DNA of 42,215 nucleotides from Anoxybacillus ayderensis (GCF_000833605.1 NZ_JXTG01000018.1:1-42215); one strand, 5' to 3'; shown: positions 16,391-25,661, numbered from the stretch's first letter. Numbers and translations: made by a program. Notes: generated by a model from the sequence alone, not told the origin.

Positions 16391-18061
16391 TATACGAAAT
16401 GATTCCACTGTTGTGCGTAACTGATCGCCAAGTTGGGCAAGCGTTTGGGCAGCGGAAGAAATTTGTTCGTTCATCGCTAACTGTTCTTCCATCGTCACGG
16501 CACTTTCTTTACTTCTTTTCATCACTTCGTCCGCTATTTGTTTTAATTGTTTCATTGTTTCGGTTATTTCGTTTGAAATCGCGGTCATTTGTTCAATTGC
16601 TGCGGATGTCGTTTGTACTTTAGAAAACACTTGTTCTACCGATTGATTAATAACTTGAAATGAACGTTCTGCTGTGTCATAGTATGTCGTGCCATCAACA
16701 AGTTTTTTCGTGTTTTCCTCCATGGCTTGCGCTACTCTTTTTGTTTCGACCTTTATTTGATCTAGCATCGTTTCAATTTCTTTTGCCGCTTCTTTCGATT
16801 GTTCGGATAATTTTCGCACCTCATGAGCGACGACAGTAAATCCTTTTCCGTGTTCACCGGCACGCGCAGCTTCAATGGCGGCATTTAGCGCAAGTAAATT
16901 CGTTTGTTCGGCAATAGCCGTAATGACGTTTGTAATTTTTCCGATTTTCTCTGAACGTTGTTGGAGAGATTCAACAAGTGTTTTTGTTGTAAACATAGCA
17001 TCGCGCATATCGGCGGCTTGTGCTGTCACTGCTTGAATGGAATGTTTTCCTTGATTGACAAAATCATGTGCTCGTTCGGCTGATGTAAGCAAATCTTCTG
17101 TACTTTCAGCAATTTGATTCATTCCGATCGCAAACTCATGTAAAGAATGATCAGCTTCTTTTAACATACGCAATTGTTGCTCGGCTTGCCCATATGTTTG
17201 CTCCGCCATTTCTGTTGCTTTTTCAGCTGCTTGTGTACTTTCTTCTGCACTTGTGGAAAATTGTTCTGCTTGCGATGCCATATGAATAGAAATGTCTTTC
17301 ATCGTTTCGATCGTTTCTTTTAATTTTGCTTTCATATGATTAATCGATTCAATCATATATTTTGTTTCATCTTTTGTTTTCACGGGTAAAGGTGGGGAAG
17401 ATAAATCTTGTTTCGCTACGCGCTGTAACTCATCAGAAACGAGATGGATCGGTTTAGAAATTTGACGGCTAATAAAAAAGGAAGCAGCGCTACCAAATAA
17501 AATGAGGGATACGATAATTATGAGTGATATCATATACGTTTGTTTCATGTACTGTTCAATGCGTTGTTGATCCGTTGCTAATAATGTTTTTTGTCGCTGT
17601 AACATTTGTTCAGCGTTTTGTAAAAAATGGTTCCCTGTTTGCTGAAGCTTCTGGACAATACTTGCTTGTTCTTGTTTATTAGTTGTACGTAAAAATTGTT
17701 GTACAAGTTGGAAATATTGATATTCTAGTTGTTGTAATTGGTTAATAATCGTTTTGCTTTCGGTTGTTGTTAACATTAAGCTTATTTGTTCATAATTTTT
17801 ATAAAAACTCCTTCGTTTTTCTCCATAACTCGCTAAAAATTTATCATCTTTTAGTAGCAAGTAAGTTAGTATATCTTTTCTCTCTTCATAAAAAAGAGTG
17901 ACCATTTCATCTGTTTTTGTAATGATATTAAAACGATGATCGATTAAGTGATTGTACATCTCTTTTGTTTCAGTCATTCTAAATATTTGGAATCCTCCTA
18001 AACAGATCACAAACAATAAAGTGACGAAGTAACCTAAGAATATTTTTCGGCTAATGCTCAT
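16388..18061 (-). CDS. Methyl-accepting chemotaxis protein
   Basis: A 557-residue chemoreceptor. There is an N-terminal membrane helix (about 7-28), an extracytoplasmic helical sensor region (30-172, rich in Gln/Leu, probably a four-helix bundle), a second membrane helix (about 175-197), a HAMP domain (198-250) and the cytoplasmic signalling domain. The hairpin tip that contacts CheA/Che[20 protein letters not shown] (385-403), is intact. AAGGAGG precedes the ATG. No other chemotaxis genes are nearby; the ligand is unknown. Confidence 0.95.
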   Translation of the reverse strand: MSISRKIFLGYFVTLLFVICLGGFQIFRMTETKEMYNHLIDHRFNIITKTDEMVTLFYEERKDILTYLLLKDDKFLASYGEKRRSFYKNYEQISLMLTTTESKTIINQLQQLEYQYFQLVQQFLRTTNKQEQASIVQKLQQTGNHFLQNAEQMLQRQKTLLATDQQRIEQYMKQTYMISLIIIVSLILFGSAASFFISRQISKPIHLVSDELQRVAKQDLSSPPLPVKTKDETKYMIESINHMKAKLKETIETMKDISIHMASQAEQFSTSAEESTQAAEKATEMAEQTYGQAEQQLRMLKEADHSLHEFAIGMNQIAESTEDLLTSAERAHDFVNQGKHSIQAVTAQAADMRDAMFTTKTLVESLQQRSEKIGKITNVITAIAEQTNLLALNAAIEAARAGEHGKGFTVVAHEVRKLSEQSKEAAKEIETMLDQIKVETKRVAQAMEENTKKLVDGTTYYDTAERSFQVINQSVEQVFSKVQTTSAAIEQMTAISNEITETMKQLKQIADEVMKRSKESAVTMEEQLAMNEQISSAAQTLAQLGDQLRTTVESFRI

Positions 18062-18140
18062 ATTTTTCCTCCTTTTGCTATTTGTCCGATTTATTATATG
18101 TTGGAAATAGGAAGAGGTTTGTGCAAATAAAATAAAAAGA

Positions 18141-18164
18141 CATCCCTAAATTTAACTCGGGATG
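18141..18164 (-). terminator. Terminator of the acyltransferase gene
   Basis: CATCCC (18141-18146) and GGGATG (18159-18164) form the stem. The minus-strand RNA then has a U run from the A stretch at 18134-18138. The stem overlaps the stop codon. Confidence 0.65.
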
Positions 18165-19258
18165 CCTTTTTTCAGTTTTGAAATCGTTGGGATTGAAAGT
18201 GTCCGATGTTCACGCGCTTGACCGATAAAAAGTAAGCTAAATGGTGTGGCGTGTATCATATAACAAATGCCGACCGAAGCCACGGTTGTAATTGTAAACA
18301 AGATCACCGCTTGTAACAGTGAATATATCGTTGTCGGAATGGTCGGTGCAAACATATATAAGAAAAACACATGTCCGATATATGCTCCATACGTATATCG
18401 GCTAACGAAACGTAACGTTGTATATAGTCGTGATTTTGTTTGTACGATAGTAATTGACAAACCGTATAACAAAACAATTTCTGATGTAACATATAACACC
18501 ATCGACGGCTTTAAATACGTAATCGCGCTTAAATCGATAGAAAAAACACCTTGAGATATAAACAACTCATAACCAACAAAAATAAAAAGCGATAAAAATA
18601 AAAACGTGTTAAGCGGAATGGCTCGAATAACAAATTTTCTCCAAGATGGCAATGTGTACGCAGCCATACTACCTAAACAAAAATAGAAAAAATAAGCTAA
18701 AAATGTACGGTCAACGTAATGTATATATGATTTGCTTTGAACGATTGGAGAAATGAATGTAATGAAGCCCATGTAAGTGATCGCACTAACGATAATAAAT
18801 AATTTCCAATATTTTTTTTCATTCAGCCATCGGAAAAATGGAACAATGGCGACAATAAGCAAATGAAATTGTATAATCATGACGACGTACCATAAATGAG
18901 GAGCTGTTTCTCCAAGCAATAGTTGTTTCACCGCTTCAAATGCATGTGAATGACTAGAAAATAATATCAAATAAATAAACGACCATGTTATATATGGAAC
19001 AATGAGCTCTCTCCATTTATGGGCCATGTAACGTGAATAATGAATCGCATCTGTTTGTTGTGCGATATGAAATCCGACTAAAAAGACGAACACGGGCGCA
19101 GAAAATTTGACGACTTGAAACAATATACTGATCATAATCGCTTCCTCAGCATGTGGAGAGCGATGATTCATAACATACAATAACGCACTTTGAAAAACAA
19201 CAGCGAAAAATGCTAAACTTTTCATAACGCTTAGTTCTGCAGGTGTTTTTTTTATCAT
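18152..19258 (-). CDS. Acyltransferase family 3 membrane protein
   Basis: A 368-residue polytopic protein with about ten hydrophobic segments, of the Acyl_transf_3 type (YkrP/OatA-like). Visible features are the early ELSVMKSLAFFAVVFQS helix, FSAPVFVFLVGFHIAQ, WRELIVPYITWSFIY, HLWYVVMIIQFHLL and a late TYGAYIGHVFFLYM helix. Such enzymes O-acylate surface polysaccharides or other glycans. There is no SGNH domain as in OatA, so the acceptor is unknown. GGTGAG precedes the ATG. It is monocistronic. Confidence 0.85.
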   Translation of the reverse strand: MIKKTPAELSVMKSLAFFAVVFQSALLYVMNHRSPHAEEAIMISILFQVVKFSAPVFVFLVGFHIAQQTDAIHYSRYMAHKWRELIVPYITWSFIYLILFSSHSHAFEAVKQLLLGETAPHLWYVVMIIQFHLLIVAIVPFFRWLNEKKYWKLFIIVSAITYMGFITFISPIVQSKSYIHYVDRTFLAYFFYFCLGSMAAYTLPSWRKFVIRAIPLNTFLFLSLFIFVGYELFISQGVFSIDLSAITYLKPSMVLYVTSEIVLLYGLSITIVQTKSRLYTTLRFVSRYTYGAYIGHVFFLYMFAPTIPTTIYSLLQAVILFTITTVASVGICYMIHATPFSLLFIGQAREHRTLSIPTISKLKKGIPS

Positions 19259-19426
19259 TTTTTCTCACCAGCTTCATTTGTCAATTTGTTCATATACTAG
19301 TATAATGCTAATAGTTTCACAAAGTTGGTTGAAGAAATGAATATTTATTGAAAAAACAGTCGCAAATTCATGAATGTTAATAATAAATGTCATGTGAAAC
19401 GTTTACAAAAAGGGAGGTGAAAAACC

Positions 19427-19948
19427 ATGCGTTATCATACTCATATTGTTTCATCATTAGCCATTGGTGCCGGGATTGCAACATATACCTCTATATCTTT
19501 TACTGTTACCTATGCAGCCGGATTAGCGATTGGAGGGTTGCTTCCTGATATTGATGAACCAAATTCATATATTGGTCGCCGTTCACTTGGTGTGGCGAAA
19601 CAAGTGAAAAAGGCGTTCGGTCATCGCGGATTTACACACTCGCTATTAGCATGGGGAGCGATCACAGCCGTTTTATTATTCCAACATTTTTCTCCTTTTA
19701 CGCTCGGATTATGTCTCGGTTATGCGTTTCATGTGTTAGCTGATTACTGTTCGAGTCAAGGTGTTCCGCTACTTTGGCCATTTTCTAAAAAAAGATATCG
19801 TTTTATTATGACTTATCGTACGTCTAGCTTTTTTGAAACGTTGCTTTTTTACTGCTTTCTCGTTTTGTTTATTTATTTTTTAACGAACGGAGCGATAGAA
19901 GAGAACAGTTCGTTCTTTTCGCTTTCATTTATTGATTTTTCTGAATAA
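19427..19948 (+). CDS. YdjM-family membrane metal-dependent hydrolase
   Basis: A 173-residue membrane protein of the YdjM/DUF457 type. Conserved metal-ligand-like residues are visible in RYHTHIVSSL, GGLLPDIDEPNS (about 38-49), FGHRGFTHSLL and YAFHVLADYCSSQGVPLLWPF. The four or five hydrophobic segments put it in the membrane. The family is annotated as putative hydrolases linked to LexA in E. coli, but a physiological substrate is not known. GGGAGGTG precedes the ATG. It is followed at short distance by rraA, without a visible terminator. Confidence 0.85.
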   Translation: MRYHTHIVSSLAIGAGIATYTSISFTVTYAAGLAIGGLLPDIDEPNSYIGRRSLGVAKQVKKAFGHRGFTHSLLAWGAITAVLLFQHFSPFTLGLCLGYAFHVLADYCSSQGVPLLWPFSKKRYRFIMTYRTSSFFETLLFYCFLVLFIYFLTNGAIEENSSFFSLSFIDFSE

Positions 19949-19992
19949 ATTGAATATGATTATGTTGAGATTGACAAAAATGGGGGATGAGG

Positions 19993-20469
19993 ATGAAAAC
20001 GGCAGATTTATGTGATCAATACGGGGAACGTGTACGCGTTTGTTCACTGACATTTCAAAGTTACGGTGGAAAAACATCGTTTTATGGACCGATTACAACG
20101 GTAGATGTTTTCGAAGATAATGTGCTTGTTCGAGAGGCGCTAGAAACAGTACCAGCAGGAAGTGTAGTCGTTGTTGATGGAAAAGGATCAAAACAATGTG
20201 CGCTTGTGGGTGATCGGCTGGCACAAATCGCATATGATCGCCAATTAGCAGGTATTATTGTACATGGATGTATTCGTGATTCGAAAGAAATAAGTACGAT
20301 GCCAATTGGTGTACTTGCCCTCGGAACATGTCCGCGCAAAAGTAAAAAAGAAGGAAAAGGGAAACGGGACACAGTTGTTTATTTCGGGGATATAGAGTGG
20401 AAGCCAGGTACATACGTATATGTTGATGAAGATGGAGTGATTGTTTCAGACGAGCCTTTGCATGAATAA
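19993..20469 (+). CDS. rraA: RraA-family protein (RNase E inhibitor-like / HMG aldolase-like)
   Basis: A 158-residue RraA-fold protein, usually trimeric. It begins KTADLCDQYG and carries YGGKTSFYGP, VVVDGKGSKQCALVGDRLA and GIIVHGCIRDSKEI, matching the RraA family, which overlaps the divalent-metal 4-hydroxy-4-methyl-2-oxoglutarate aldolases. In a Bacillus background without RNase E the enzymatic or an unknown role is more likely than RNase E inhibition. I prefer ATG 19993, six bases after GGGGG, over ATG 19987, which touches the ribosome site. Confidence 0.88.
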   Translation: MKTADLCDQYGERVRVCSLTFQSYGGKTSFYGPITTVDVFEDNVLVREALETVPAGSVVVVDGKGSKQCALVGDRLAQIAYDRQLAGIIVHGCIRDSKEISTMPIGVLALGTCPRKSKKEGKGKRDTVVYFGDIEWKPGTYVYVDEDGVIVSDEPLHE

Positions 20470-20485
20470 CGTTTTGTTCGGTTAT

Positions 20486-20514
20486 TCTATCGTCTAGGGG
20501 GGATAGACGATGGA
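20486..20514 (+). promoter_or_regulatory. Hairpin with ribosome site in loop and start codon in stem
   Basis: TCTATCGTCTA (20486-20496) pairs with TAGACGATGGA (20504-20514) over 11 positions with one G-T wobble. The seven-base loop GGGGGGA is the Shine-Dalgarno sequence of the following ORF, and the stem contains its ATG (20510-20512). It could limit translation until melted. Function is inferred from geometry only. Confidence 0.5.
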
Positions 20515-20662
20515 GGAAAAACGAACAATGCGAGAAGATGAAGTAGCGTTTGCTGAACAAGAGATCAATCGTTATTTTTATGACCATCGACATGAAGAAG
20601 GCGTTCCGTTATATATTGGGAACAACACACCAGCTATTCGTGTTAGCAAGCGAGAAGAATGA
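20510..20662 (+). CDS. Small hypothetical protein, 50 aa
   Basis: ATG 20510 to TGA 20660 encodes a hydrophilic, acidic-then-basic protein starting MEEKRTMREDEVAFAEQ and including DHRHEEGVPLYIGNN. GGGGGG lies six bases before the ATG, and a strong terminator starts within the stop codon, both supporting a real gene. I do not recognise it. It follows rraA by 40 bases and may be co-transcribed. It has no membrane segment or cysteine. Confidence 0.6.
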   Translation: MEEKRTMREDEVAFAEQEINRYFYDHRHEEGVPLYIGNNTPAIRVSKREE

Positions 20663-20687
20663 GTCGGGCGATCAGCCCGACTTTTTT
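20662..20687. terminator. Terminator between two small convergent ORFs
   Basis: AGTCGGGC (20662-20669) pairs with GCCCGACT (20675-20682), followed by six T. It ends the plus-strand unit; the minus-strand small gene ends just beyond it. Confidence 0.85.
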
Positions 20688-20689
20688 CA

Positions 20690-20821
20690 TTACTCTGTTT
20701 TATCGCTTTGGCTTTTGTTTTGCTTACGGCCTTTACTGTTGTCTCCTGCACCTTCATATAGTTGCCCGTGTTGTGTCGGTGCATTTTGATTTCGACTTCC
20801 TTCGTTCACTTTTTTTGTCAT
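20690..20821 (-). CDS. Small hydrophilic protein, 43 aa
   Basis: On the minus strand ATG (20819-20821) to TAA (20690-20692) encodes a Lys/Asn/Gln/Gly-rich protein beginning MTKKVNEGSRNQNAP and ending in a KGRKQNKSQSDK segment. AAGGAGG lies seven bases upstream, a near-ideal ribosome site. Composition resembles the small, unstructured spore or stress proteins of Bacillus, but I cannot assign a family. Another frame on the same strand gives a longer spurious ORF that has no ribosome site. Confidence 0.6.
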   Translation of the reverse strand: MTKKVNEGSRNQNAPTQHGQLYEGAGDNSKGRKQNKSQSDKTE

Positions 20822-20885
20822 GTTTCCGCCTCCTTTCTGCTACAATAAACGTAACATGTTTATTTTTTCAAAAAGGGGTGGAGTT

Positions 20886-21560
20886 ATGCGCGCGTGGCAT
20901 AAAGAAGCGGAGAAGCAATGGGATGAGCGAGCAGAGTGGTGGCATCAAAGTAGTGAAGACATGTGGGAGAAAGGAAGTCGAAAGGCGATTATCCCGTTTG
21001 TGAAGACATATATGCCGAAAGAAGGATATATTGCAGATATTGGATGTGGGGATGGATACGGGTCATATAAACTATGTCAACAAGGATATCGTGTCATCGG
21101 ATTAGATTTATCAAGCGAAATGATTGAATTAGCGAAAAAACAAAGATATCATGAACATCTTCATTTTCAACAAGCAGACATTATGAACTTGCCTTTTCCA
21201 GATGAAACGTTTTCCGGGGCGATGATTATTAACTGCTTGGAATGGACCGAACGCCCACTTGCTGCACTTGAAGAAGTTCGTCGGGTATTAAAAACAAATG
21301 CACATGTATGTGTAGGCATTCTCGGCCCAACAGCCGCTCCTCGAGTGAATAGCTATCGTCGTTTATATGATGAAGCAGTCATTTGTAATACGATGATGCC
21401 ATGGGAGTTTGAACAGTTAGCAAAGGAAAACGGATTCACGATTGTTGCGCAAGAAGGGGTATATAAGCGTGGCGTCGATGAGCATTTCATTCAGCAGCTA
21501 CCAATAGAATTAAAACAGGCTGTTTCGTTTATGTGGTTATTTATGTTGCAAAAAAGGTAG
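20886..21560 (+). CDS. Class I SAM-dependent methyltransferase
   Basis: A 224-residue Rossmann methyltransferase. Motif I ADIGCGDGYGSYKL (about residues 49-62), the acidic ribose-binding end GLDLSSEMI, motif II QADIMNLPFPDETF and the post-motif NCLEWTERPLAALEEVRRVL are typical of the UbiE/Methyltransf_11 group. The substrate is unknown. I chose ATG 20886 after GGGGTGGAG; the frame is open further upstream to 20820 but would overlap the promoter of the divergent small gene. The stop lies eight bases from the convergent efflux gene, with no terminator visible between them. Confidence 0.85.
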   Translation: MRAWHKEAEKQWDERAEWWHQSSEDMWEKGSRKAIIPFVKTYMPKEGYIADIGCGDGYGSYKLCQQGYRVIGLDLSSEMIELAKKQRYHEHLHFQQADIMNLPFPDETFSGAMIINCLEWTERPLAALEEVRRVLKTNAHVCVGILGPTAAPRVNSYRRLYDEAVICNTMMPWEFEQLAKENGFTIVAQEGVYKRGVDEHFIQQLPIELKQAVSFMWLFMLQKR

Positions 21561-21568
21561 AGGACGTG

Positions 21569-23071
21569 TTACTGCCCCCTGCCTTTTTGTTGCACTTCTA
21601 ATTTTTCATTTCCCATAAAGAGAATTGCTAACGCAGCAAATGCAATCGGAATTAATGCGATAGAAAACGAATACGTAATCGACGAAGCCATCGCATCCAC
21701 AATTTTTTGTAATACGTTTGGTGGAATTTGTGCCCGTGTCCCTGGCTCAAACAATGCATGGGGATCAGGAATAAATGATGTTGTGCTCGCACCGAACGTT
21801 TCGCGTAATTCGCTCATTAGTTTATTCGATTGGATTGTTCCAAAAATGGTTATACCAATCGTCATGCCGAGCGAGCGAAAAAACGAATTGGTTGAATTCG
21901 CTGTTCCGCGAAAACGTGGTTCCAAGTTATGCATAGATGCCGATGGTAAAAGTGAGAAAGAAAATCCGACTCCAAGTCCAGTTAATACCATATAAATCGT
22001 TAGCCATAATTTTGACGTTTCTGGTGTCATAAAACTAAGCGATAGCATGCCTGTAAAGTAAGCGATCACAGAAATAAACATAATGTTTCGATACGATGTT
22101 TTCGTTTGTGAAATACCAGCGAACGAACTGCCTGCAACAGATCCAAGCATCATCGGCATTAAGATGAGTCCAGCATTTCTCGCTGTACCGCCATAAACTG
22201 CTTGTACAAACACCGGGATAAAAACAGCTAAAATGACAAATGTCGCACCGTATAAAAAGGCAAGCAACTGCGCTACAGCAAACGTTCGTCGTTTAAATAG
22301 CGAAAATGAAATAATTGGTTCCTTTACTTTTGTTTCTACATACAAAAATGTTAGTAAGAAAATGGCACTAATCATAAATAACGATATGATGGTGAATGAA
22401 TTCCAATCATATTTTTTCCCGCCTAATTCAAGGGCGAACATTAAGCTAACGACTGTAACAATGAGAGTGAGTGCGCCAAACCAATCGATTGTTTGCTTCG
22501 TATGTGGCGTTGTTTCTTTGTAATAACGAACAATGAAAAAAATAGACAATAAACCAATTGGCACATTGACGTAAAATACCCAATGCCAACTTAAGTAATC
22601 GGTAATATAAGCACCGAGGAGCGGACCAAGCACGCTTGACATTCCAAAGACTGCCCCGAGCAATCCTGTCATTTTTCCTCTTTTTTCTGGTGGGAATACG
22701 TCAAATACGATTGTAAATGCAATTGGCATTAATGCCCCGCCACCAATTCCTTGAATCGCGCGGAAAATGCTAAGTTGTACAATGCTTTGTGCTAAACCGC
22801 AGAGCGCAGAACCGATTAAAAAGACGATTAACCCGAATAAAAAGAAACGTTTTCGACCATACATATCGGATAACTTCCCGAAAATCGGCATACCAGCCAT
22901 CACGGTAACCATGTACGCAGATGTCACCCAAACAAATTGATCCACGCCACCTAAATCGGCAACGATCGTCCCAATTGCCGTTGCAACAATCGTGTTATCC
23001 ATCGCTGCCATTAAAATAGCTAACAGCAATCCTGTCACAATAAACGAAACATGTCTCGTTTGATCAACCAT
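21569..23071 (-). CDS. DHA2-family (14-TM) drug efflux MFS transporter
   Basis: A 500-residue major facilitator of the EmrB/QacA (DHA2) type with about 14 hydrophobic segments. Hallmarks are AAMDNTIVATAIGTI in helix 1, GKLSDMYGRKRFF (motif A, about 61-73), RAIQGIGGGALMPIAF (motif B region) and GAVFGMSSVLGPLLGAYI (motif C of drug/H+ antiporters). Substrates are usually cationic or lipophilic drugs. AAGGAG lies ten bases before the ATG. No TetR- or MarR-type regulator is adjacent. Confidence 0.93.
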   Translation of the reverse strand: MVDQTRHVSFIVTGLLLAILMAAMDNTIVATAIGTIVADLGGVDQFVWVTSAYMVTVMAGMPIFGKLSDMYGRKRFFLFGLIVFLIGSALCGLAQSIVQLSIFRAIQGIGGGALMPIAFTIVFDVFPPEKRGKMTGLLGAVFGMSSVLGPLLGAYITDYLSWHWVFYVNVPIGLLSIFFIVRYYKETTPHTKQTIDWFGALTLIVTVVSLMFALELGGKKYDWNSFTIISLFMISAIFLLTFLYVETKVKEPIISFSLFKRRTFAVAQLLAFLYGATFVILAVFIPVFVQAVYGGTARNAGLILMPMMLGSVAGSSFAGISQTKTSYRNIMFISVIAYFTGMLSLSFMTPETSKLWLTIYMVLTGLGVGFSFSLLPSASMHNLEPRFRGTANSTNSFFRSLGMTIGITIFGTIQSNKLMSELRETFGASTTSFIPDPHALFEPGTRAQIPPNVLQKIVDAMASSITYSFSIALIPIAFAALAILFMGNEKLEVQQKGRGQ

Positions 23072-23134
23072 CTTGCACGTCTCCTTCCTTTATGTATACA
23101 AGACATTATATGCCTTCTTTACATATTTACCAAT

Positions 23135-23162
23135 AAAAAAGCTCTCGCAAAAAGCGAAAGCT
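23135..23162 (-). terminator. Terminator of metA
   Basis: On the minus strand AGCTTTCGC (23162-23154) pairs with GCGAGAGCT (23148-23140) with one G-T wobble, followed by six T. It overlaps the metA stop codon. Confidence 0.8.
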
Positions 23163-24070
23163 TACTCCCAAATGTATGGCGTTTCTTGATACACATAGTA
23201 GTTGAGCCAATTGACAAACAGTAAATTCGCATGGGAACGCCACGTGTTATATGGTTGCTTATTCGGATCGTCATGTGGAAAATAATATTTTGGGATTTGA
23301 ATGTCCAACCCTTTGGCAACATCTCGCTCATATTCTTCTTTGAGCGTTGTGGCATCATACTCTGGGTGTCCTGTTAAAAATACTTGTTTTCCATCATTTG
23401 AAATGACGAGACAGACGCCAGCTTCTTCGGATGAAGATAAAATTGTTAACTCAGAAACCGCTTCGATATGTTCACGTTTCACATCTGTATGGCGCGAGTG
23501 AGGGATTTTATGAATATCGTCAAATCCACGAGTAAGTTTGACGTGCTTTTGTTCTAACATATGATCGAATACGCCGAAACATTTTTGTGGCAAATCGTAT
23601 TTTGGAATACCGTAATGATAGTACATCCCTGCTTGTGCACCCCAACAAATATGTAACGTAGATGTGACATTCGTCTTTGTCCATTCCATAATTTGAGTTA
23701 ACTCATCCCAGTAATCGACTTGTTCAAACGGCAAATGTTCAACGGGTGCACCAGTAATAATCATGCCGTCATATTTTCTATGCTGAACATGTTGAAATGT
23801 TGTATAAAATTGATCAAGATGATGTTTTGATGTTGTTTTCGCTTCATGTGTTTCGGGACGTAAAAAAGTCACATGTACTTGTAGCGGTGAATTTCCAAGC
23901 AAACGCAATAGTTGTGTTTCTGCTTTTTCTTTTTGTGGCATTAAGTTTAAAATAATAATGTTTAACGGTCGAATGTCTTGAGAATAGGCGCGATCTTCAT
24001 CCATGACGAAAATATTTTCTTGTTCTAATATTTCTTTAGCTGGAAGATCACGTGGAATATTAATTGGCAA
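23162..24070 (-). CDS. metA: Homoserine O-acyltransferase MetA
   Basis: A 302-residue class-I glutamine-amidotransferase-like enzyme that acylates homoserine for methionine synthesis; Bacillus MetA enzymes use acetyl-CoA. Visible are the catalytic Cys in [15 protein letters not shown], the [16 protein letters not shown] segment and the catalytic His/Glu pair in [10 protein letters not shown]. The start is best placed at TTG 24068-24070, giving the canonical [12 protein letters not shown]-terminus with GGAGG nine bases away; the TTG three codons earlier touches GGAGG. No S-box leader is visible. Confidence 0.93.
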   Translation of the reverse strand: MPINIPRDLPAKEILEQENIFVMDEDRAYSQDIRPLNIIILNLMPQKEKAETQLLRLLGNSPLQVHVTFLRPETHEAKTTSKHHLDQFYTTFQHVQHRKYDGMIITGAPVEHLPFEQVDYWDELTQIMEWTKTNVTSTLHICWGAQAGMYYHYGIPKYDLPQKCFGVFDHMLEQKHVKLTRGFDDIHKIPHSRHTDVKREHIEAVSELTILSSSEEAGVCLVISNDGKQVFLTGHPEYDATTLKEEYERDVAKGLDIQIPKYYFPHDDPNKQPYNTWRSHANLLFVNWLNYYVYQETPYIWE

Positions 24071-24214
24071 TGTTCTCAACCTCCATTTACATCATATAAA
24101 TACATTCATTATAAAAATTTTTAGAAAATTGTTCAATGTTTTTTATTTTATTGATTTTTCTATTTGCATTGTTGTATCCTTGTAAAAGCAAGAATGATTT
24201 GGAGGGATGCACGT

Positions 24215-24649
24215 ATGTTTATGTCATATGAAGAATATATGCGTCAAGTCGTACAACCGATGCGTGATGAATTAGTCAGCGGTGGCTTTAAAGAATTACG
24301 GACGAGTGAAGAAGTGGAACAATTTATGGAACAAGTAGAAGGAACGACGTTTGTTGTCATTAATTCTGTTTGTGGTTGTGCGGCAGGGCTTGCACGTCCA
24401 GCAGCTATTCAGGCGGTACAAATGAGCGAGAAAAAACCAGACCATCTTGTGACCGTATTTGCTGGACAAGATCGTGACGCAACGGCTAAAATGCGTGAGT
24501 ATTTTGTTGGCATTGAACCTTCTTCGCCATCGATGGCCTTATTAAAAGGAAAAGAAGTTGTCCATTTTATTCCACGCCACGATATTGAAGCCAATTCTCT
24601 TGAAAATATTATGCAAAATATTATGCAAGCTTTTGAAAAACATTGCTAA
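24215..24649 (+). CDS. brxA: Bacilliredoxin BrxA/BrxB family
   Basis: A 144-residue thioredoxin-fold protein with the CGC active-site motif in NSVCGCAAGLARPA (about residues 50-63). Bacilliredoxins remove bacillithiol from S-bacillithiolated proteins after oxidative stress. The C-terminal segments TVFAGQDRDATAKMREYF and SPSMALLKGKEVVHFIPRH are family-typical. ATG 24215 follows GGAGGG; the longer frame from 24164 has no ribosome site. It resembles YphP (BrxA) slightly more than YqiW (BrxB), from memory. The gene is divergent from metA. Confidence 0.92.
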   Translation: MFMSYEEYMRQVVQPMRDELVSGGFKELRTSEEVEQFMEQVEGTTFVVINSVCGCAAGLARPAAIQAVQMSEKKPDHLVTVFAGQDRDATAKMREYFVGIEPSSPSMALLKGKEVVHFIPRHDIEANSLENIMQNIMQAFEKHC

Positions 24650-24689
24650 GGGTGTCCAATTGACATCCTTTTTCTTTTGGGGTGACCGT

Positions 24690-25466
24690 ATGATTGTGAC
24701 AACTGCTGGCCGAACGAATGAACAAATGATTGAAAAAGCGAAACAAATTGCCGATGAATTACAAATTCCGTACATCCCGCGTCAAAAACGTTCCATTACA
24801 GCCATCCAGCAACAGATAGCTGAACCTGTTCTGGTCGTAGGGAAAGAAAGATTAGAAATCCATTTGATTAACGGAGATGAACCGTTATTTTTTCATCCAA
24901 ATTCTGCTTCCTTTCGCGCAAAGCGTATTTTAAAAGGGGAAAGTGAACCGTTTTTACAAGCGACGAAATTACAAAAAGGGATGACGTTTTTAGATTGTAC
25001 GCTTGGATTAGCAGCTGATAGCATAATTGCTAGCTTAGTTGTTGGTGAGAAAGGAAAAGTGGTGGGAATTGAAGGGAGTGCACATATCGCTTACTTAACA
25101 AAACAAGGGTTACGTCATTGGGAAAGTGATGTCGTTGAACTTAATGAAGCGATGCGACGCATTCATGTACATCATGCCGATTTTCGCTCTTTTTTAGCGC
25201 AATGTGATGATCAGTCATATGATGTTGTTTATTTGGATCCGATGTTTGAAGTAACTATTGATGAAGCGGATGGAGTAAGGGGATTAAAACAGGCAGCGCT
25301 ATATACGGATGTGACAGCAGAAGATATCGAACAAGCAAAACGAGTAGCTCGACAACGAGTTGTACTAAAAGATCATTGGCAAAGTTCACGTTTTGAGCAA
25401 TTTCATTTTTTCGTTTATCGAAGAAAAACGGCAAAATTTCATTTTGGTACGATTGAACTTTCATAA
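24690..25466 (+). CDS. RsmJ-like SAM-dependent methyltransferase (YpiP-type)
   Basis: A 258-residue protein of the RsmJ/DUF548-like methyltransferases. It has GMTFLDCTLGLAADSIIAS (SAM motif I), VVGIEGSAHIAYLTKQGL, and the catalytic-type motif VYLDPMFE. Similar Bacillus proteins (YpiP) are annotated as putative rRNA or other methyltransferases; the target is unproven. GTG-ACC-GT then ATG 24690, with GGGGTGA as ribosome site; the frame from 24558 overlaps brxA and is rejected. It likely shares a transcript with brxA, 40 bases upstream. Confidence 0.8.
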   Translation: MIVTTAGRTNEQMIEKAKQIADELQIPYIPRQKRSITAIQQQIAEPVLVVGKERLEIHLINGDEPLFFHPNSASFRAKRILKGESEPFLQATKLQKGMTFLDCTLGLAADSIIASLVVGEKGKVVGIEGSAHIAYLTKQGLRHWESDVVELNEAMRRIHVHHADFRSFLAQCDDQSYDVVYLDPMFEVTIDEADGVRGLKQAALYTDVTAEDIEQAKRVARQRVVLKDHWQSSRFEQFHFFVYRRKTAKFHFGTIELS

Positions 25467-25500
25467 ATGATGCAAAATAAGACAGTAGGAGGTGAATGAA

Positions 25501-25632
25501 ATGGGTAAACGAAAAAAGGATGCTTCGAAAACAGGATTAAGTTCACCGGAGATCAAAGGACAAGGTACGACTGAACACGAAACAGGAAATATTGAAGTAG
25601 ATTCGAGTCGCAAAAAAACAAAGCGGATGTAA
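25501..25632 (+). CDS. YuzL-like small protein, 43 aa
   Basis: ATG 25501 to TAA 25630 encodes a charged 43-residue protein starting MGKRKKDASKTGLSSPEI and ending in DSSRKKTKRM, with GQGTTEHETGN between. The pattern recalls the YuzL family of small Bacillaceae proteins of unknown function. AGGAGGTG lies at ideal distance, and a strong terminator begins at the stop codon. It is too short for common gene-calling cut-offs. Confidence 0.65.
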   Translation: MGKRKKDASKTGLSSPEIKGQGTTEHETGNIEVDSSRKKTKRM

Positions 25633-25661
25633 ACTACCACATTATCGTGGTAGTTTTTTTT
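25632..25661 (+). terminator. Terminator after the YuzL-like gene
   Basis: AACTACCAC (25632-25640) pairs with GTGGTAGTT (25647-25655), followed by a run of T. Confidence 0.9.

Noticed and set aside
16399-16623. Plus-strand 74-aa open frame
   Set aside because: Shadow of the chemoreceptor signalling domain, which is certain on the minus strand.
20578-20784. 68-aa minus-strand open frame
   Set aside because: It overlaps a better ORF (20690-20821) in another frame that has a strong ribosome site; this one has none and runs through a terminator.
24071-24214. SAM riboswitch (S-box) before metA
   Set aside because: The 140-base metA/brxA intergenic region is AT-rich with no S-box conserved segments or terminator on the metA strand.
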